Positions 58,053 through 64,000 of a stretch of DNA of 64,000 nucleotides are shown here, piece after piece. Under the pieces are notes generated by a model. The model was not told the DNA's origin and searched no databases. It saw only the letters and a list, made by a program, of their open reading frames with translations. How positions within the stretch are numbered: position 1 is the first letter of the stretch; each line of letters opens with the position of its first letter. The translations under genes and the position numbers were made by a program. This stretch comes from Myxococcales bacterium (GTDB taxonomy: Bacteria > Myxococcota_A > Polyangia > Haliangiales > Haliangiaceae), in contig CANKMW010000005.1 in assembly GCA_947483555.1 (NCBI GenBank), positions 1-64,000 of the forward strand, in the 5' to 3' direction.

Positions 58053-59495
58053 TCAGGACGGCGGCGGCGCCGGTGGCAGGTCGGCCGAGGCGAAGGCGGC
58101 GATCTGGCGATCGGCCTCCGCGGCGAGCGCGCTGGTGCCGGCGCCGATGCCGCGGGCGCGGTCAAGACTGGCGATCAGCCCGTCGGTGGTGATCAGCGTG
58201 AGGATCCAGACGTTGGTGAGCATCGTGCCGACCAGGGTGACCACCGACAGCGGCTTGAAGTCGAGCTGATCGACCAGCTCGGCGAGCGCCAACACCACGA
58301 ACAGCGCGCCGATGGCGAGCGCGATCAGATACGACGAGCGCGCCCGCTGCACCGCCTTCATGGCCTGGTCGCGGTTCGTGGGCTGGGCCAGCTCGAGCGC
58401 GCCCTTGGCGAGGAAGTACTGGGCGGCGAGGAAGCCGAGGATCGCCACCACGAAGTAGCCGCTACCGGTGAGGTGGTACGGCACGATCAGCACCAGGAAG
58501 ATCAGGACGGCGTAGACCGGCGCGGCCGCCAGCGCCAGCCAGCCCGGCGCGGCGCTGCCCGGGAACAACATCTTGGTGACCAGCGCCGCGCGCATCGTGC
58601 CCGCCATCAGCGAGACCGCCTTGGGCGCGAGCATCATCATGGCCTGGACCGCGAAGATGATCCCGACCCCGGCGTGCTGGGCCTCGTCGGGGACCGTGGT
58701 GCGCAGCGGGTACAGGTAGATCACGAACGGGGCCAGGAAGAAGACCAGCCACCCGAGCGCGATGATCCGCCGTTGCTTGCGCCAGCGGGTCCAGTCGCGG
58801 AGCTGCATCCAGCACAGCGCACCGAAGCCGACCTCGGTGAGCAGCGCGATCGTGCTGAGGCCCTTCAGCGTGGTGGTCGCGTCGTCGGGAAGCGCCACGC
58901 CGCCGCTGCCGAAGATCTCGACAGCCTTGAGGATGATGAGCGGGATCAGGAGCACCGCGAAGCCGAACAGCACCGAGCGTCGCCAGGCCAGGAACGCCTG
59001 CAGCGATGGCTCGGTGACGCCGGCGAGCGCCAGCGCGGCGCGCTCGTGGGTCGTGACCTGATCCGGATCGATGCGGAGGCGAAAGGCCCGCTTCATCGAG
59101 ATCTGGGCGAACTCGACGAAGCCCTGATCGCGCGCCGGCGTCATCGGCGGCAACGGCGGGATCTCGAACGGCACGCCGGGCGGACCGTTCGGCGCCGGTA
59201 AGGGCAGGCGCATCGGTGCCGAGGGCGGCGCGGCGGCGGCCGCCGGTGGCGGTGGCAGCATCGACTGCGGCTGCGGCTGCGGTTGCTGTGGCGCCGGGGG
59301 CAGCTTCGCGGGTTGCGCGTGCGGCTGCGGCTGCGGCTGCAGCTGCGGCTGCGGCTGCGGCTGCGGCTGCGGCTGCGGCGCCGCCGTGGGCCCCGACGGC
59401 GGCGGAGCCGTGCTCGTCTGCGGCCGGCCGCCACCGAAGGGCGGCGGCAGCGGCTTCTTGCGATCACTCGGTGGATTGCCGCCGGGTGGTTGCAT
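58053..59495 (-). CDS. Polytopic membrane protein with Pro/Gln-rich N-terminus
   Basis: A 480-residue protein. Residues 1-120 are disordered, rich in Pro and Gln with a PQPQPQ run. The rest holds about eight hydrophobic helices (SVLFGFAVLLIPLIILKAVE near 170-190; LGWLVFFLAPFVIYLYPL; WLALAAAPVYAVLIFLVLIV; LIALAIGALFVVLALAELV). No transport or enzyme motif is recognised. TACGCT lies 7 nt before the ATG. It converges with the thioesterase operon. Confidence 0.76.
   Translation of the reverse strand: MQPPGGNPPSDRKKPLPPPFGGGRPQTSTAPPPSGPTAAPQPQPQPQPQPQLQPQPQPHAQPAKLPPAPQQPQPQPQSMLPPPPAAAAAPPSAPMRLPLPAPNGPPGVPFEIPPLPPMTPARDQGFVEFAQISMKRAFRLRIDPDQVTTHERAALALAGVTEPSLQAFLAWRRSVLFGFAVLLIPLIILKAVEIFGSGGVALPDDATTTLKGLSTIALLTEVGFGALCWMQLRDWTRWRKQRRIIALGWLVFFLAPFVIYLYPLRTTVPDEAQHAGVGIIFAVQAMMMLAPKAVSLMAGTMRAALVTKMLFPGSAAPGWLALAAAPVYAVLIFLVLIVPYHLTGSGYFVVAILGFLAAQYFLAKGALELAQPTNRDQAMKAVQRARSSYLIALAIGALFVVLALAELVDQLDFKPLSVVTLVGTMLTNVWILTLITTDGLIASLDRARGIGAGTSALAAEADRQIAAFASADLPPAPPPS
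59261..59390. repeat. GGCTGC coding microsatellite (Pro-Gln run)
   Basis: Tandem GGCTGC units (plus strand) encode the PQ repeats at the N-terminus of the membrane protein at 58053-59495; copy number probably varies. Confidence 0.8.
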
Positions 59496-59502
59496 CCACC
59501 GG

Positions 59503-59508
59503 AGCGTA
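59503..59508 (-). promoter_or_regulatory. Putative -10 hexamer of the Pro/Gln-rich membrane protein gene
   Basis: TACGCT on the minus strand ends 7 nt before the ATG at 59495; it lies between the stop of the asparaginase-like gene and this start. Confidence 0.3.
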
Positions 59509-59515
59509 CCTCAGG

Positions 59516-59552
59516 CCGGCTTCACGAACGTCAACCCGGCTTCACGAACGTC
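59516..59552. repeat. 17-bp direct repeat at the end of the asparaginase-like gene
   Basis: CCGGCTTCACGAACGTC occurs at 59516-59532 and 59536-59552, separated by 3 bp. The second copy encodes the last residues of the short asparaginase and the stop lies inside the junction; the first copy is a downstream echo of the same 3' end. Confidence 0.8.
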
Positions 59553-60040
59553 CCCAGCTGGCGATCCTTCACCACGCCGGGAAAGGCGAGCACCTGGTTG
59601 TGCATGGACACGTAGACTCCGGGCGGCAGCAACTGCACGGCGAGCAGGGCCTCGGTCAGGTTCTGCAGCGCGTCGGTCGCGCGGAGCTCGTACGGCCGCA
59701 TCGCGCCGGTGAGCACGATCGGCCGCCGCGGGGTCCCGAACAGCTCGACGAGGCGTTCGCCCGACTGCTGCAAGCGGTCGGTGCCGTGGACCACCACGAC
59801 GCCGTCGGTGACCCGCGCCATGCTCTCGGCGGTGGTCGCGATCAGCGTGTGATCGTCGTCGGACATCTCGAGGCTGTCCTTGTTGAGGAGCTGGACCCGC
59901 GACACCTCGATGCCGCGCAGCTCGAGCGACCCCAGCATCACGTCGAGGACCGAGATCTGGTTGGCGAGCACGCCCGACAGCTCGTCGTAGGTCTTCTCGA
60001 TCGTGCCGCCGGTGGAGATGATCGCGATGCGCTTCTTCAT
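59531..60040 (-). CDS. Short asparaginase-like protein (N-terminal domain only)
   Basis: A 169-residue protein matching the N-terminal domain of L-asparaginases: AIISTGGTIEKTYDE with the nucleophile Thr and the neighbouring Tyr, then VVVHGTDRLQQSG (second catalytic Thr-Asp) and PIVLTGAMRP. The C-terminal domain of full-length enzymes (about 330 aa) is missing. Stand-alone versions of this length are known in bacteria, so this is probably intact and not a fragment. It starts 2 nt after slyX. Confidence 0.87.
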   Translation of the reverse strand: MKKRIAIISTGGTIEKTYDELSGVLANQISVLDVMLGSLELRGIEVSRVQLLNKDSLEMSDDDHTLIATTAESMARVTDGVVVVHGTDRLQQSGERLVELFGTPRRPIVLTGAMRPYELRATDALQNLTEALLAVQLLPPGVYVSMHNQVLAFPGVVKDRQLGTFVKPG

Positions 60041-60042
60041 GG

Positions 60043-60258
60043 TCAGTAGTGCGGCGGCGGGTCGTTGGCCGGACCGATCGGCTGGCCGGCGTCACCGCCG
60101 CGGCGCAGCTCGACCAGCTCCTTCTCGAGCGCCTCCATGCGGCCGAACAGGGTCCGCACCAGCTTGTCGAGCTCGGTGATGGTCTGATTCTGGAATGCGA
60201 TCCGGACCTCGAGATCGATCAGCGCCTCGCCGAGGCGCTCGTGCTCGCTGGGGGCCAT
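60043..60258 (-). CDS. slyX: SlyX-family protein
   Basis: A 71-residue coiled-coil protein of unknown function. The segment LGEALIDLEVRIAFQNQTIT then ELDKLV is the SlyX hallmark (LE-x-R-x-AFQ-x-TI-x-ELN), and the heptads continue to about residue 55 with a Pro-rich end. TAGAGT ends 6 nt before the ATG at 60258. It is probably cotranscribed with the short asparaginase. Confidence 0.88.
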   Translation of the reverse strand: MAPSEHERLGEALIDLEVRIAFQNQTITELDKLVRTLFGRMEALEKELVELRRGGDAGQPIGPANDPPPHY

Positions 60259-60264
60259 CCCCGC

Positions 60265-60270
60265 ACTCTA
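60265..60270 (-). promoter_or_regulatory. Putative -10 hexamer of slyX
   Basis: TAGAGT on the minus strand ends 6 nt before the ATG at 60258; the GGGG between is too close to act as an SD. Confidence 0.35.
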
Positions 60271-60330
60271 CCTCGGCTACCAGGACGTCGGCATGAAGGT
60301 CATGCGCCGCGTTGCCGCGGCGGCGCTCCG

Positions 60331-62241
60331 CTACATGAGGTGCTGGACCACAAAGAAGCCGCCGACCGCCGCGGCCGCGCACAGCGCGATCACCAGCACC
60401 ATCCCGACCCCCGAGCTCGAGCCCACCGTCGGGCCGGCGGCGGAGTGCGGGCGCGAGCGCCGGCCCTCGACGACCGCCTGGGGCCCCGGCGTGCCGCGTG
60501 GCGCCGGGTTGATCAGGTCGACCGCCGCTTGATAGGCCGCGGTCGCCGCCATGTACTCGGGGCGGCCGCGCAGGTCATCGCCACGAAGTGCCATCTGCTC
60601 GGGGGCGCCGCGAGGTGCCATCTCCCAGCTGTTCACCGCTCGCGGGGCGACGATGCCGGCGTCGGGCGAGATCGTCGGTGCGATCGCCGACAGCGGCACG
60701 TCCATCGCGCCCGGCGGCATCGGCGGCAACACCATCGCCTGCGTCGGCGGGAACTGCGGCGACAGCGGCGACATCGACTGGGTCGTCGCCTGGGGCGGCG
60801 TGGACGGCGGCGTCATCATCAGCGTCGGCGCCGGGCCGAGCGCCGGCCCCGACCCTGGACCGGGCGATGGACCGCCGGGGTCGTACAGCACCGTGCGCGC
60901 GACCGCAGCGGCGGCGGCCGGAATCGCGCTCGAGCCGGCGACCCCGATCGGCATCGGGATCGGGCCCGACGGCGCCACGACGATCGGCGCCGGGATCGCG
61001 CCGGTCTGGGATGGCCCGATCGGCACCGGTACGCCGGACGCGGGAAACGGCGGTGACGTGCTCGGCCGCGCGCTCGGGGATGCGCCCGGCGTGCGGCTGC
61101 TGCGGCCCGGCGGCGCGGGCGCAGCACCGACCGCCGTGGAATCGAGGACGGCCTCGAACTCGAGCCCCGGATCGTCGACGACGTGGATCGGCGGGCGGGG
61201 CGTCAGCGCGGGCTGGTCGTTCGGCGCCACCGCGGGCCGGTCGATCGGCGCCATCGCCAGCGCGCCGACCGGCGCCGGTGCCGACGGTCGTCTGGCCGGC
61301 CGCTGCTCCTGGTACGCCCACGCGACCCAGCCGGCGACGTCGGCCGCGCTGGCGCGCATCTGCGGCGTGCGCGCCACCAGCTCGAGCCCGGCGCGCATCT
61401 GCGCCGCCGACTGGAACCGGCGCAGCGGATCTTTCGCCAGCGCCATGGCCAGCCAGGCGTCGAGCTCGACCGGCACCGCCGGGTTGATCGTCGATGGCGC
61501 CGGCGGGTCCCAGCTGGCGATCCGGCCCAGGATCTCCATGTCGTCGCCGCCCGAGAACAGCGGCTTCGCGGTCAGCAGCTCCCAGGCCACGATGCCGGCG
61601 GCGAACAGGTCGCTGCGGGCATCGGTCTGGCCCTTGAGCATCTCGGGCGCCATGTACGAGAACTTGCCCTTGAGCATCCCGCTCTGGGTGGCCAGCGTGT
61701 TGGTGGTGCCCTTGGCGACGCCGAAGTCGACGATCTTGGCGGTGCCGTCGTCGCCGACGATGATGTTGGCCGGCGAGATGTCGCGGTGCACGAGGCCCAG
61801 CGGCCGACCCTGCTCGTCGCGGAAGGTGTGGGCGTAGTCGAGCCCGTCGCAGATCTGGAACAGCAGGTAGATCACCACGCTCACCGGCGGCGGGCCGGCG
61901 ACGTTGTGGGCCTGGCGCAGGATCTCGCGCAGATCGCGACCCGCCACCAGCTCCATCGCGATGTAGTAGACGCCGTCGACCCGGCCCAGGTCGTAGGTCT
62001 GGGCGATGTTGGTGTGGCGGAGGTGCGCCGCGACCCGGGCCTCGCGAACGAACGACTTCACGAAGTCGGCGTCGGCGGACAGCCACGGCAGCATGCGCTT
62101 GAGCGCGACCGGCTGCGAGATGCCCTCGATGCCCTGCTTCTTGGCGCGGTGCACGGTGGCCATGCCGCCCCGTCCGAGGCACTCGTAGAGGACGTAGGGC
62201 CCGAAAGTCTCGCTCGGCTCGTCGCGGCGCTCCTCGCGCAT
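60331..62241 (-). CDS. Membrane-anchored Ser/Thr protein kinase with long Pro-rich linker
   Basis: A 636-residue Hanks-type kinase. The catalytic domain spans about 15-285 with Gly loop LGRGGMATVH, catalytic Lys48 (VALKRML), RD-type loop LVHRDISPANI and VDFGVAKG. A Pro/Ala/Ser/Thr-rich linker of about 300 residues (about 315-610) follows, and a C-terminal transmembrane helix (about 613-632) anchors it with almost nothing outside. Such a tail-anchored kinase with a long linker can sweep the membrane-proximal cytosol. The upstream 169 bp (62242-62410) are shared with the desaturase gene; a GATAGC lies 5 nt before the ATG. Confidence 0.94.
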   Translation of the reverse strand: MREERRDEPSETFGPYVLYECLGRGGMATVHRAKKQGIEGISQPVALKRMLPWLSADADFVKSFVREARVAAHLRHTNIAQTYDLGRVDGVYYIAMELVAGRDLREILRQAHNVAGPPPVSVVIYLLFQICDGLDYAHTFRDEQGRPLGLVHRDISPANIIVGDDGTAKIVDFGVAKGTTNTLATQSGMLKGKFSYMAPEMLKGQTDARSDLFAAGIVAWELLTAKPLFSGGDDMEILGRIASWDPPAPSTINPAVPVELDAWLAMALAKDPLRRFQSAAQMRAGLELVARTPQMRASAADVAGWVAWAYQEQRPARRPSAPAPVGALAMAPIDRPAVAPNDQPALTPRPPIHVVDDPGLEFEAVLDSTAVGAAPAPPGRSSRTPGASPSARPSTSPPFPASGVPVPIGPSQTGAIPAPIVVAPSGPIPMPIGVAGSSAIPAAAAAVARTVLYDPGGPSPGPGSGPALGPAPTLMMTPPSTPPQATTQSMSPLSPQFPPTQAMVLPPMPPGAMDVPLSAIAPTISPDAGIVAPRAVNSWEMAPRGAPEQMALRGDDLRGRPEYMAATAAYQAAVDLINPAPRGTPGPQAVVEGRRSRPHSAAGPTVGSSSGVGMVLVIALCAAAAVGGFFVVQHLM

Positions 62242-62398
62242 GGCGCGCTATCTTTGCACACCGCCGACCAGCCGGCGCGACAATGCGCGACCGGATGGTG
62301 AGGTGCCTCGTGGACCCGGTTTCGCCGTGATCCGGGCCGGGAGCGCTTTCATGACCAAATTTTGACCTGGCGAGGAGGCGGCCGGGCGGGCGGTCGCC

Positions 62399-62404
62399 TA
62401 GGTT
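62399..62404 (+). promoter_or_regulatory. Putative -10 hexamer of the desaturase gene
   Basis: TAGGTT ends 6 nt before the ATG at 62411. A TTGACC at 62362-62367 is too far (31 bp) to serve as its -35. GAGGAGG at 62372 is too far from the ATG for an SD. Confidence 0.35.
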
Positions 62405-62410
62405 CGGGCC

Positions 62411-63490
62411 ATGTCGTCGCCCGACCTGGGGTCGTTGCGCGGAGAGCTCCGCGCGGCGGGAGTCTTCGAGCACTGCGAGCTGCGCGGCTGGATCCAGCTC
62501 GGCGTGTTGCTGGCCGGGGTGGCGGCCTGCCTGGTCGGGGTCGCGGTCGGGCCGTGGTGGTCGGTCGCACCGCTCATCATCGCCGCCGGGATCCTGGGCA
62601 CCAGCGCGGCGATGCTTGGACACCAGGGCAGCCATCGCAGCTTCTCGGCATCGCCGGCGCGCAACGCCCTCTTGGTCCACCTCATCTTCCCGCTCTTCGG
62701 TGGGCTGTCGGCGCGTTACTGGCGCGAGAAGCACGACCGCCTGCACCATGGGCACCCCAACGTCGACGGTCAGGATCCCGATATCCGGCCGTTTCCGTTC
62801 GTCTCGAGTCGCGAGGAACACCTGCGCTGCGGTCCGGTCCGGCGCTGGTTCCACCGCCGGTTCCAGGCCTCGCTGTTCTGGCCCCTGACGACCCTGATGG
62901 CGGCCGGGATGCGCCGGTCCTCGATCCTCTACGTGGCCTCCGACGCCCGGCGCGGCATCGATCGCGGCTGGCTCCTCGACGCCGGCTGCCTGACGGCGCA
63001 CTACACCGGCTGGCTGCTGGTGCCGTCGCTGGTGTGGGGCCCGCTGGCCGCGTTCGGGCTCTACGCGTCGATGTGGATGGTCGGCGGGGTCATGCTCGCG
63101 ATGGTCTTCGCCCCGGCCCACATCGGGTTGCCGATCGTGCGCGACCAGAATCACGACTGGATCCACCAGCTCGAGACCACGCGCAACCTCGAGCTGTCGC
63201 GCTTCACGTCGTGGCTGTTCGTCGGCCTCGACTATCAGGTCGAGCATCACCTGTTCCCGCGCATCCCGCACCAGCACCTGCCGCGCGCCGCGGCGATCAC
63301 GTCGGCGTGGTGCCGCCGCCAGGGTCTGCCCTACCTGAGCCTGCCGTACAGCGCGGCCTTCATCGACGCCACCCGCTTCATGGCGACCGCCTGGAAGCGT
63401 GAGACCTCGACCGCCGCGGAGGTGCGTTCCCGCAGCAGCCAGATCACCGCGGGGGCGGCGGCGCCCGGCGGGGCTCGACGCGCAGCGTAG
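62411..63490 (+). CDS. Membrane fatty-acid desaturase
   Basis: A 359-residue diiron desaturase. The three His boxes are present: HQGSH (near 75-79), the Hxx(x)HH box in KHDRLHHGHPN (near 111-121) and the last QVEHHLFPRIPHQHLP (near 276-291). Hydrophobic helices lie at about 27-50, 55-80, 190-215 and 220-240. The QxxHH third box is typical of front-end (delta-5/6-type) and related desaturases that act on lipid-bound acyl chains; substrate and position are unknown. The C-terminal 20 residues are low complexity. Confidence 0.92.
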   Translation: MSSPDLGSLRGELRAAGVFEHCELRGWIQLGVLLAGVAACLVGVAVGPWWSVAPLIIAAGILGTSAAMLGHQGSHRSFSASPARNALLVHLIFPLFGGLSARYWREKHDRLHHGHPNVDGQDPDIRPFPFVSSREEHLRCGPVRRWFHRRFQASLFWPLTTLMAAGMRRSSILYVASDARRGIDRGWLLDAGCLTAHYTGWLLVPSLVWGPLAAFGLYASMWMVGGVMLAMVFAPAHIGLPIVRDQNHDWIHQLETTRNLELSRFTSWLFVGLDYQVEHHLFPRIPHQHLPRAAAITSAWCRRQGLPYLSLPYSAAFIDATRFMATAWKRETSTAAEVRSRSSQITAGAAAPGGARRAA

Positions 63491-63493
63491 ACG

Positions 63494-63529
63494 GCGCCGA
63501 GCATGAGATGCGCGCCGAGCATGAGATGC
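63494..63529. repeat. 18-bp perfect tandem duplication
   Basis: GCGCCGAGCATGAGATGC occurs twice without a gap between the desaturase stop and the acyltransferase start. Confidence 0.85.
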
Positions 63530-63536
63530 TCGGCTG

Positions 63537-64000
63537 GTGATTGCCACGCCGGCCTCGATCGTGCGCCCCGACCAGCGCGAGATCGCCCTCGCGCTCCGGC
63601 TGCTGGCGCCGTGGCGGGCCTTCACCGACCCGATGTTCGTCGGGCTCGAGCACATCCCCGACGACCGACCGCTGCTCCTGGTCGGCAATCACACGCTGTT
63701 CGGCTTGCTCGACGCGCCGCTGCTGTTCGCGGAGGTGTATCGACGCAAGGGCATCTTGCTGCGTGCGCTCGGCGATCACGCCCACTTCAAGATCCCGGTG
63801 TGGCGCGACCTCTTGACCCGCTTCGGCACCGTCGACGGCACCCGTGAGAACTGCGCCCGGCTGATGGCGGCCGGCGAGGCCCTGCTGGTCTTCCCCGGCG
63901 GCGCCCGCGAGGTCGCCAAGCGGCGCGGCGAAAAGTACCAGCTGATGTGGAAGGAGCGGCTCGGCTTCGCCCGCCTGGCGCTGCGACACGGGGCGACCAT
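63537..64000 (+). CDS. Lysophospholipid/diacylglycerol acyltransferase-like protein, 5' part
   Basis: An open frame of 154 codons that runs off the window end. After a short N-terminus it shows VGLEHIPDDRPLLLVGNH followed by TLFGLLDAP (acceptor His in the NH-x6-D box), then ILLRALGDHAHFKIP and LLVFPGGAREVAKRRGE. These are the glycerol-phosphate-binding FPGGAREV and basic motifs of the LPLAT/MGAT-like group (TMEM68 and bacterial wax/lipid acyltransferases). GTG at 63537 is the only start near the first motif. Following a desaturase, it suggests membrane lipid or storage lipid remodelling. Confidence 0.85.
   Translation, partial: MIATPASIVRPDQREIALALRLLAPWRAFTDPMFVGLEHIPDDRPLLLVGNHTLFGLLDAPLLFAEVYRRKGILLRALGDHAHFKIPVWRDLLTRFGTVDGTRENCARLMAAGEALLVFPGGAREVAKRRGEKYQLMWKERLGFARLALRHGAT

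Noticed and set aside
59531..60040. Short asparaginase as a truncated pseudogene
   Set aside because: Both catalytic threonine regions are intact and stand-alone N-terminal-domain asparaginases of this length are known; the 3' duplication does not disrupt the frame.
62362..62404. TTGACC with TAGGTT as a classical promoter for the desaturase
   Set aside because: The 31-bp spacing is far outside the 15-19 bp range; only the -10-like box is kept as a weak call.
60575..63688. Open frame of about 1037 codons on the minus strand across the kinase and desaturase genes
   Set aside because: It is a shadow of the kinase and desaturase genes: composition is Arg/Gly/Ala-rich with no domain, and it crosses genes with clear motifs in other frames.

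Overview
The window is very GC-rich, gene-dense DNA from a predatory or social deltaproteobacterium-type genome, most likely Myxococcota (Polyangia/Haliangium-like; the genus cannot be fixed from sequence alone). The pointers are three eukaryote-like Ser/Thr kinases, a PPP phosphatase, an FHA-histidine kinase-receiver hybrid, AgmX/PglI-type C-terminal domains, an OmpA protein with thrombospondin-3 repeats, a MYXO-CTERM-like sorting tail, many lipoproteins with Asp/Ala-rich linkers, an archaemetzincin and several DUF4157-type proteins. No rRNA, phage, IS element or CRISPR array was seen.

Layout. 1-7.7 kb: a translationally coupled minus-strand operon (kinase, membrane protein, Cys-rich lipoprotein, pcm), then a DUF4157 protein fused to a microbial-type transglutaminase with two small paralogous companions. 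7.8-16.3 kb: HAD phosphatase, trypsin-like lipoprotein and ALDH on the minus strand; then an ExbB/TolQ-ExbD-ExbD-HEAT lipoprotein operon on the plus strand. 16.4-23.6 kb: tRNA-His, SUI1/YciH, a beta-propeller lipoprotein, LysR with a shortened EamA-like transporter, a rhomboid protease, tRNA-Arg and tRNA-Pro, and the rdgB-rph-amidase block. 23.7-31.4 kb: a membrane protein, an M28 peptidase, a DUF218 protein, a second cargo-like protein, and an OmpA-AgmX pair. 31.6-43.3 kb: phosphatase, 2OG oxygenase, MYXO-CTERM protein, methyltransferase, TyrA, hybrid kinase, Nudix, archaemetzincin, and an outer-membrane protein coupled to a kinase. 43.3-49.2 kb: gene remnants, a truncated DUF4157 gene and a Hint-domain polymorphic toxin with a coupled candidate immunity gene. 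49.3-64 kb: a Gly-rich lipoprotein, a DsbA-like thioredoxin, DUF3108, a methyltransferase, a sulfatase with two thioesterases, a short asparaginase, SlyX, the third kinase, a desaturase and an acyltransferase cut by the window edge.

The most interesting signal is a dispersed cargo/toxin set. Four proteins, at 5.5, 27.5, 44.4 and 45.1 kb, share a short N-terminal motif of the form G-K-x-(T/A)-(R/L)-(T/V), followed in two of them by L/M-P. One ends in a transglutaminase domain with a visible Cys-Asp-His triad and one in a Hint-linked toxin with an overlapping downstream gene. Two of the four also share a duplicated promoter block. This fits cargo of an extracellular contractile injection system whose structural genes lie elsewhere.

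A second genome-wide signal is a TANNNT hexamer ending about 5-10 nt before the start codon of many genes that lack a Shine-Dalgarno sequence. This suggests common leaderless transcripts, while genes inside operons are linked by ATGA/GTGA overlaps. A third is a family of REP-like repeats, one copy of which lies inside the sulfatase coding sequence.
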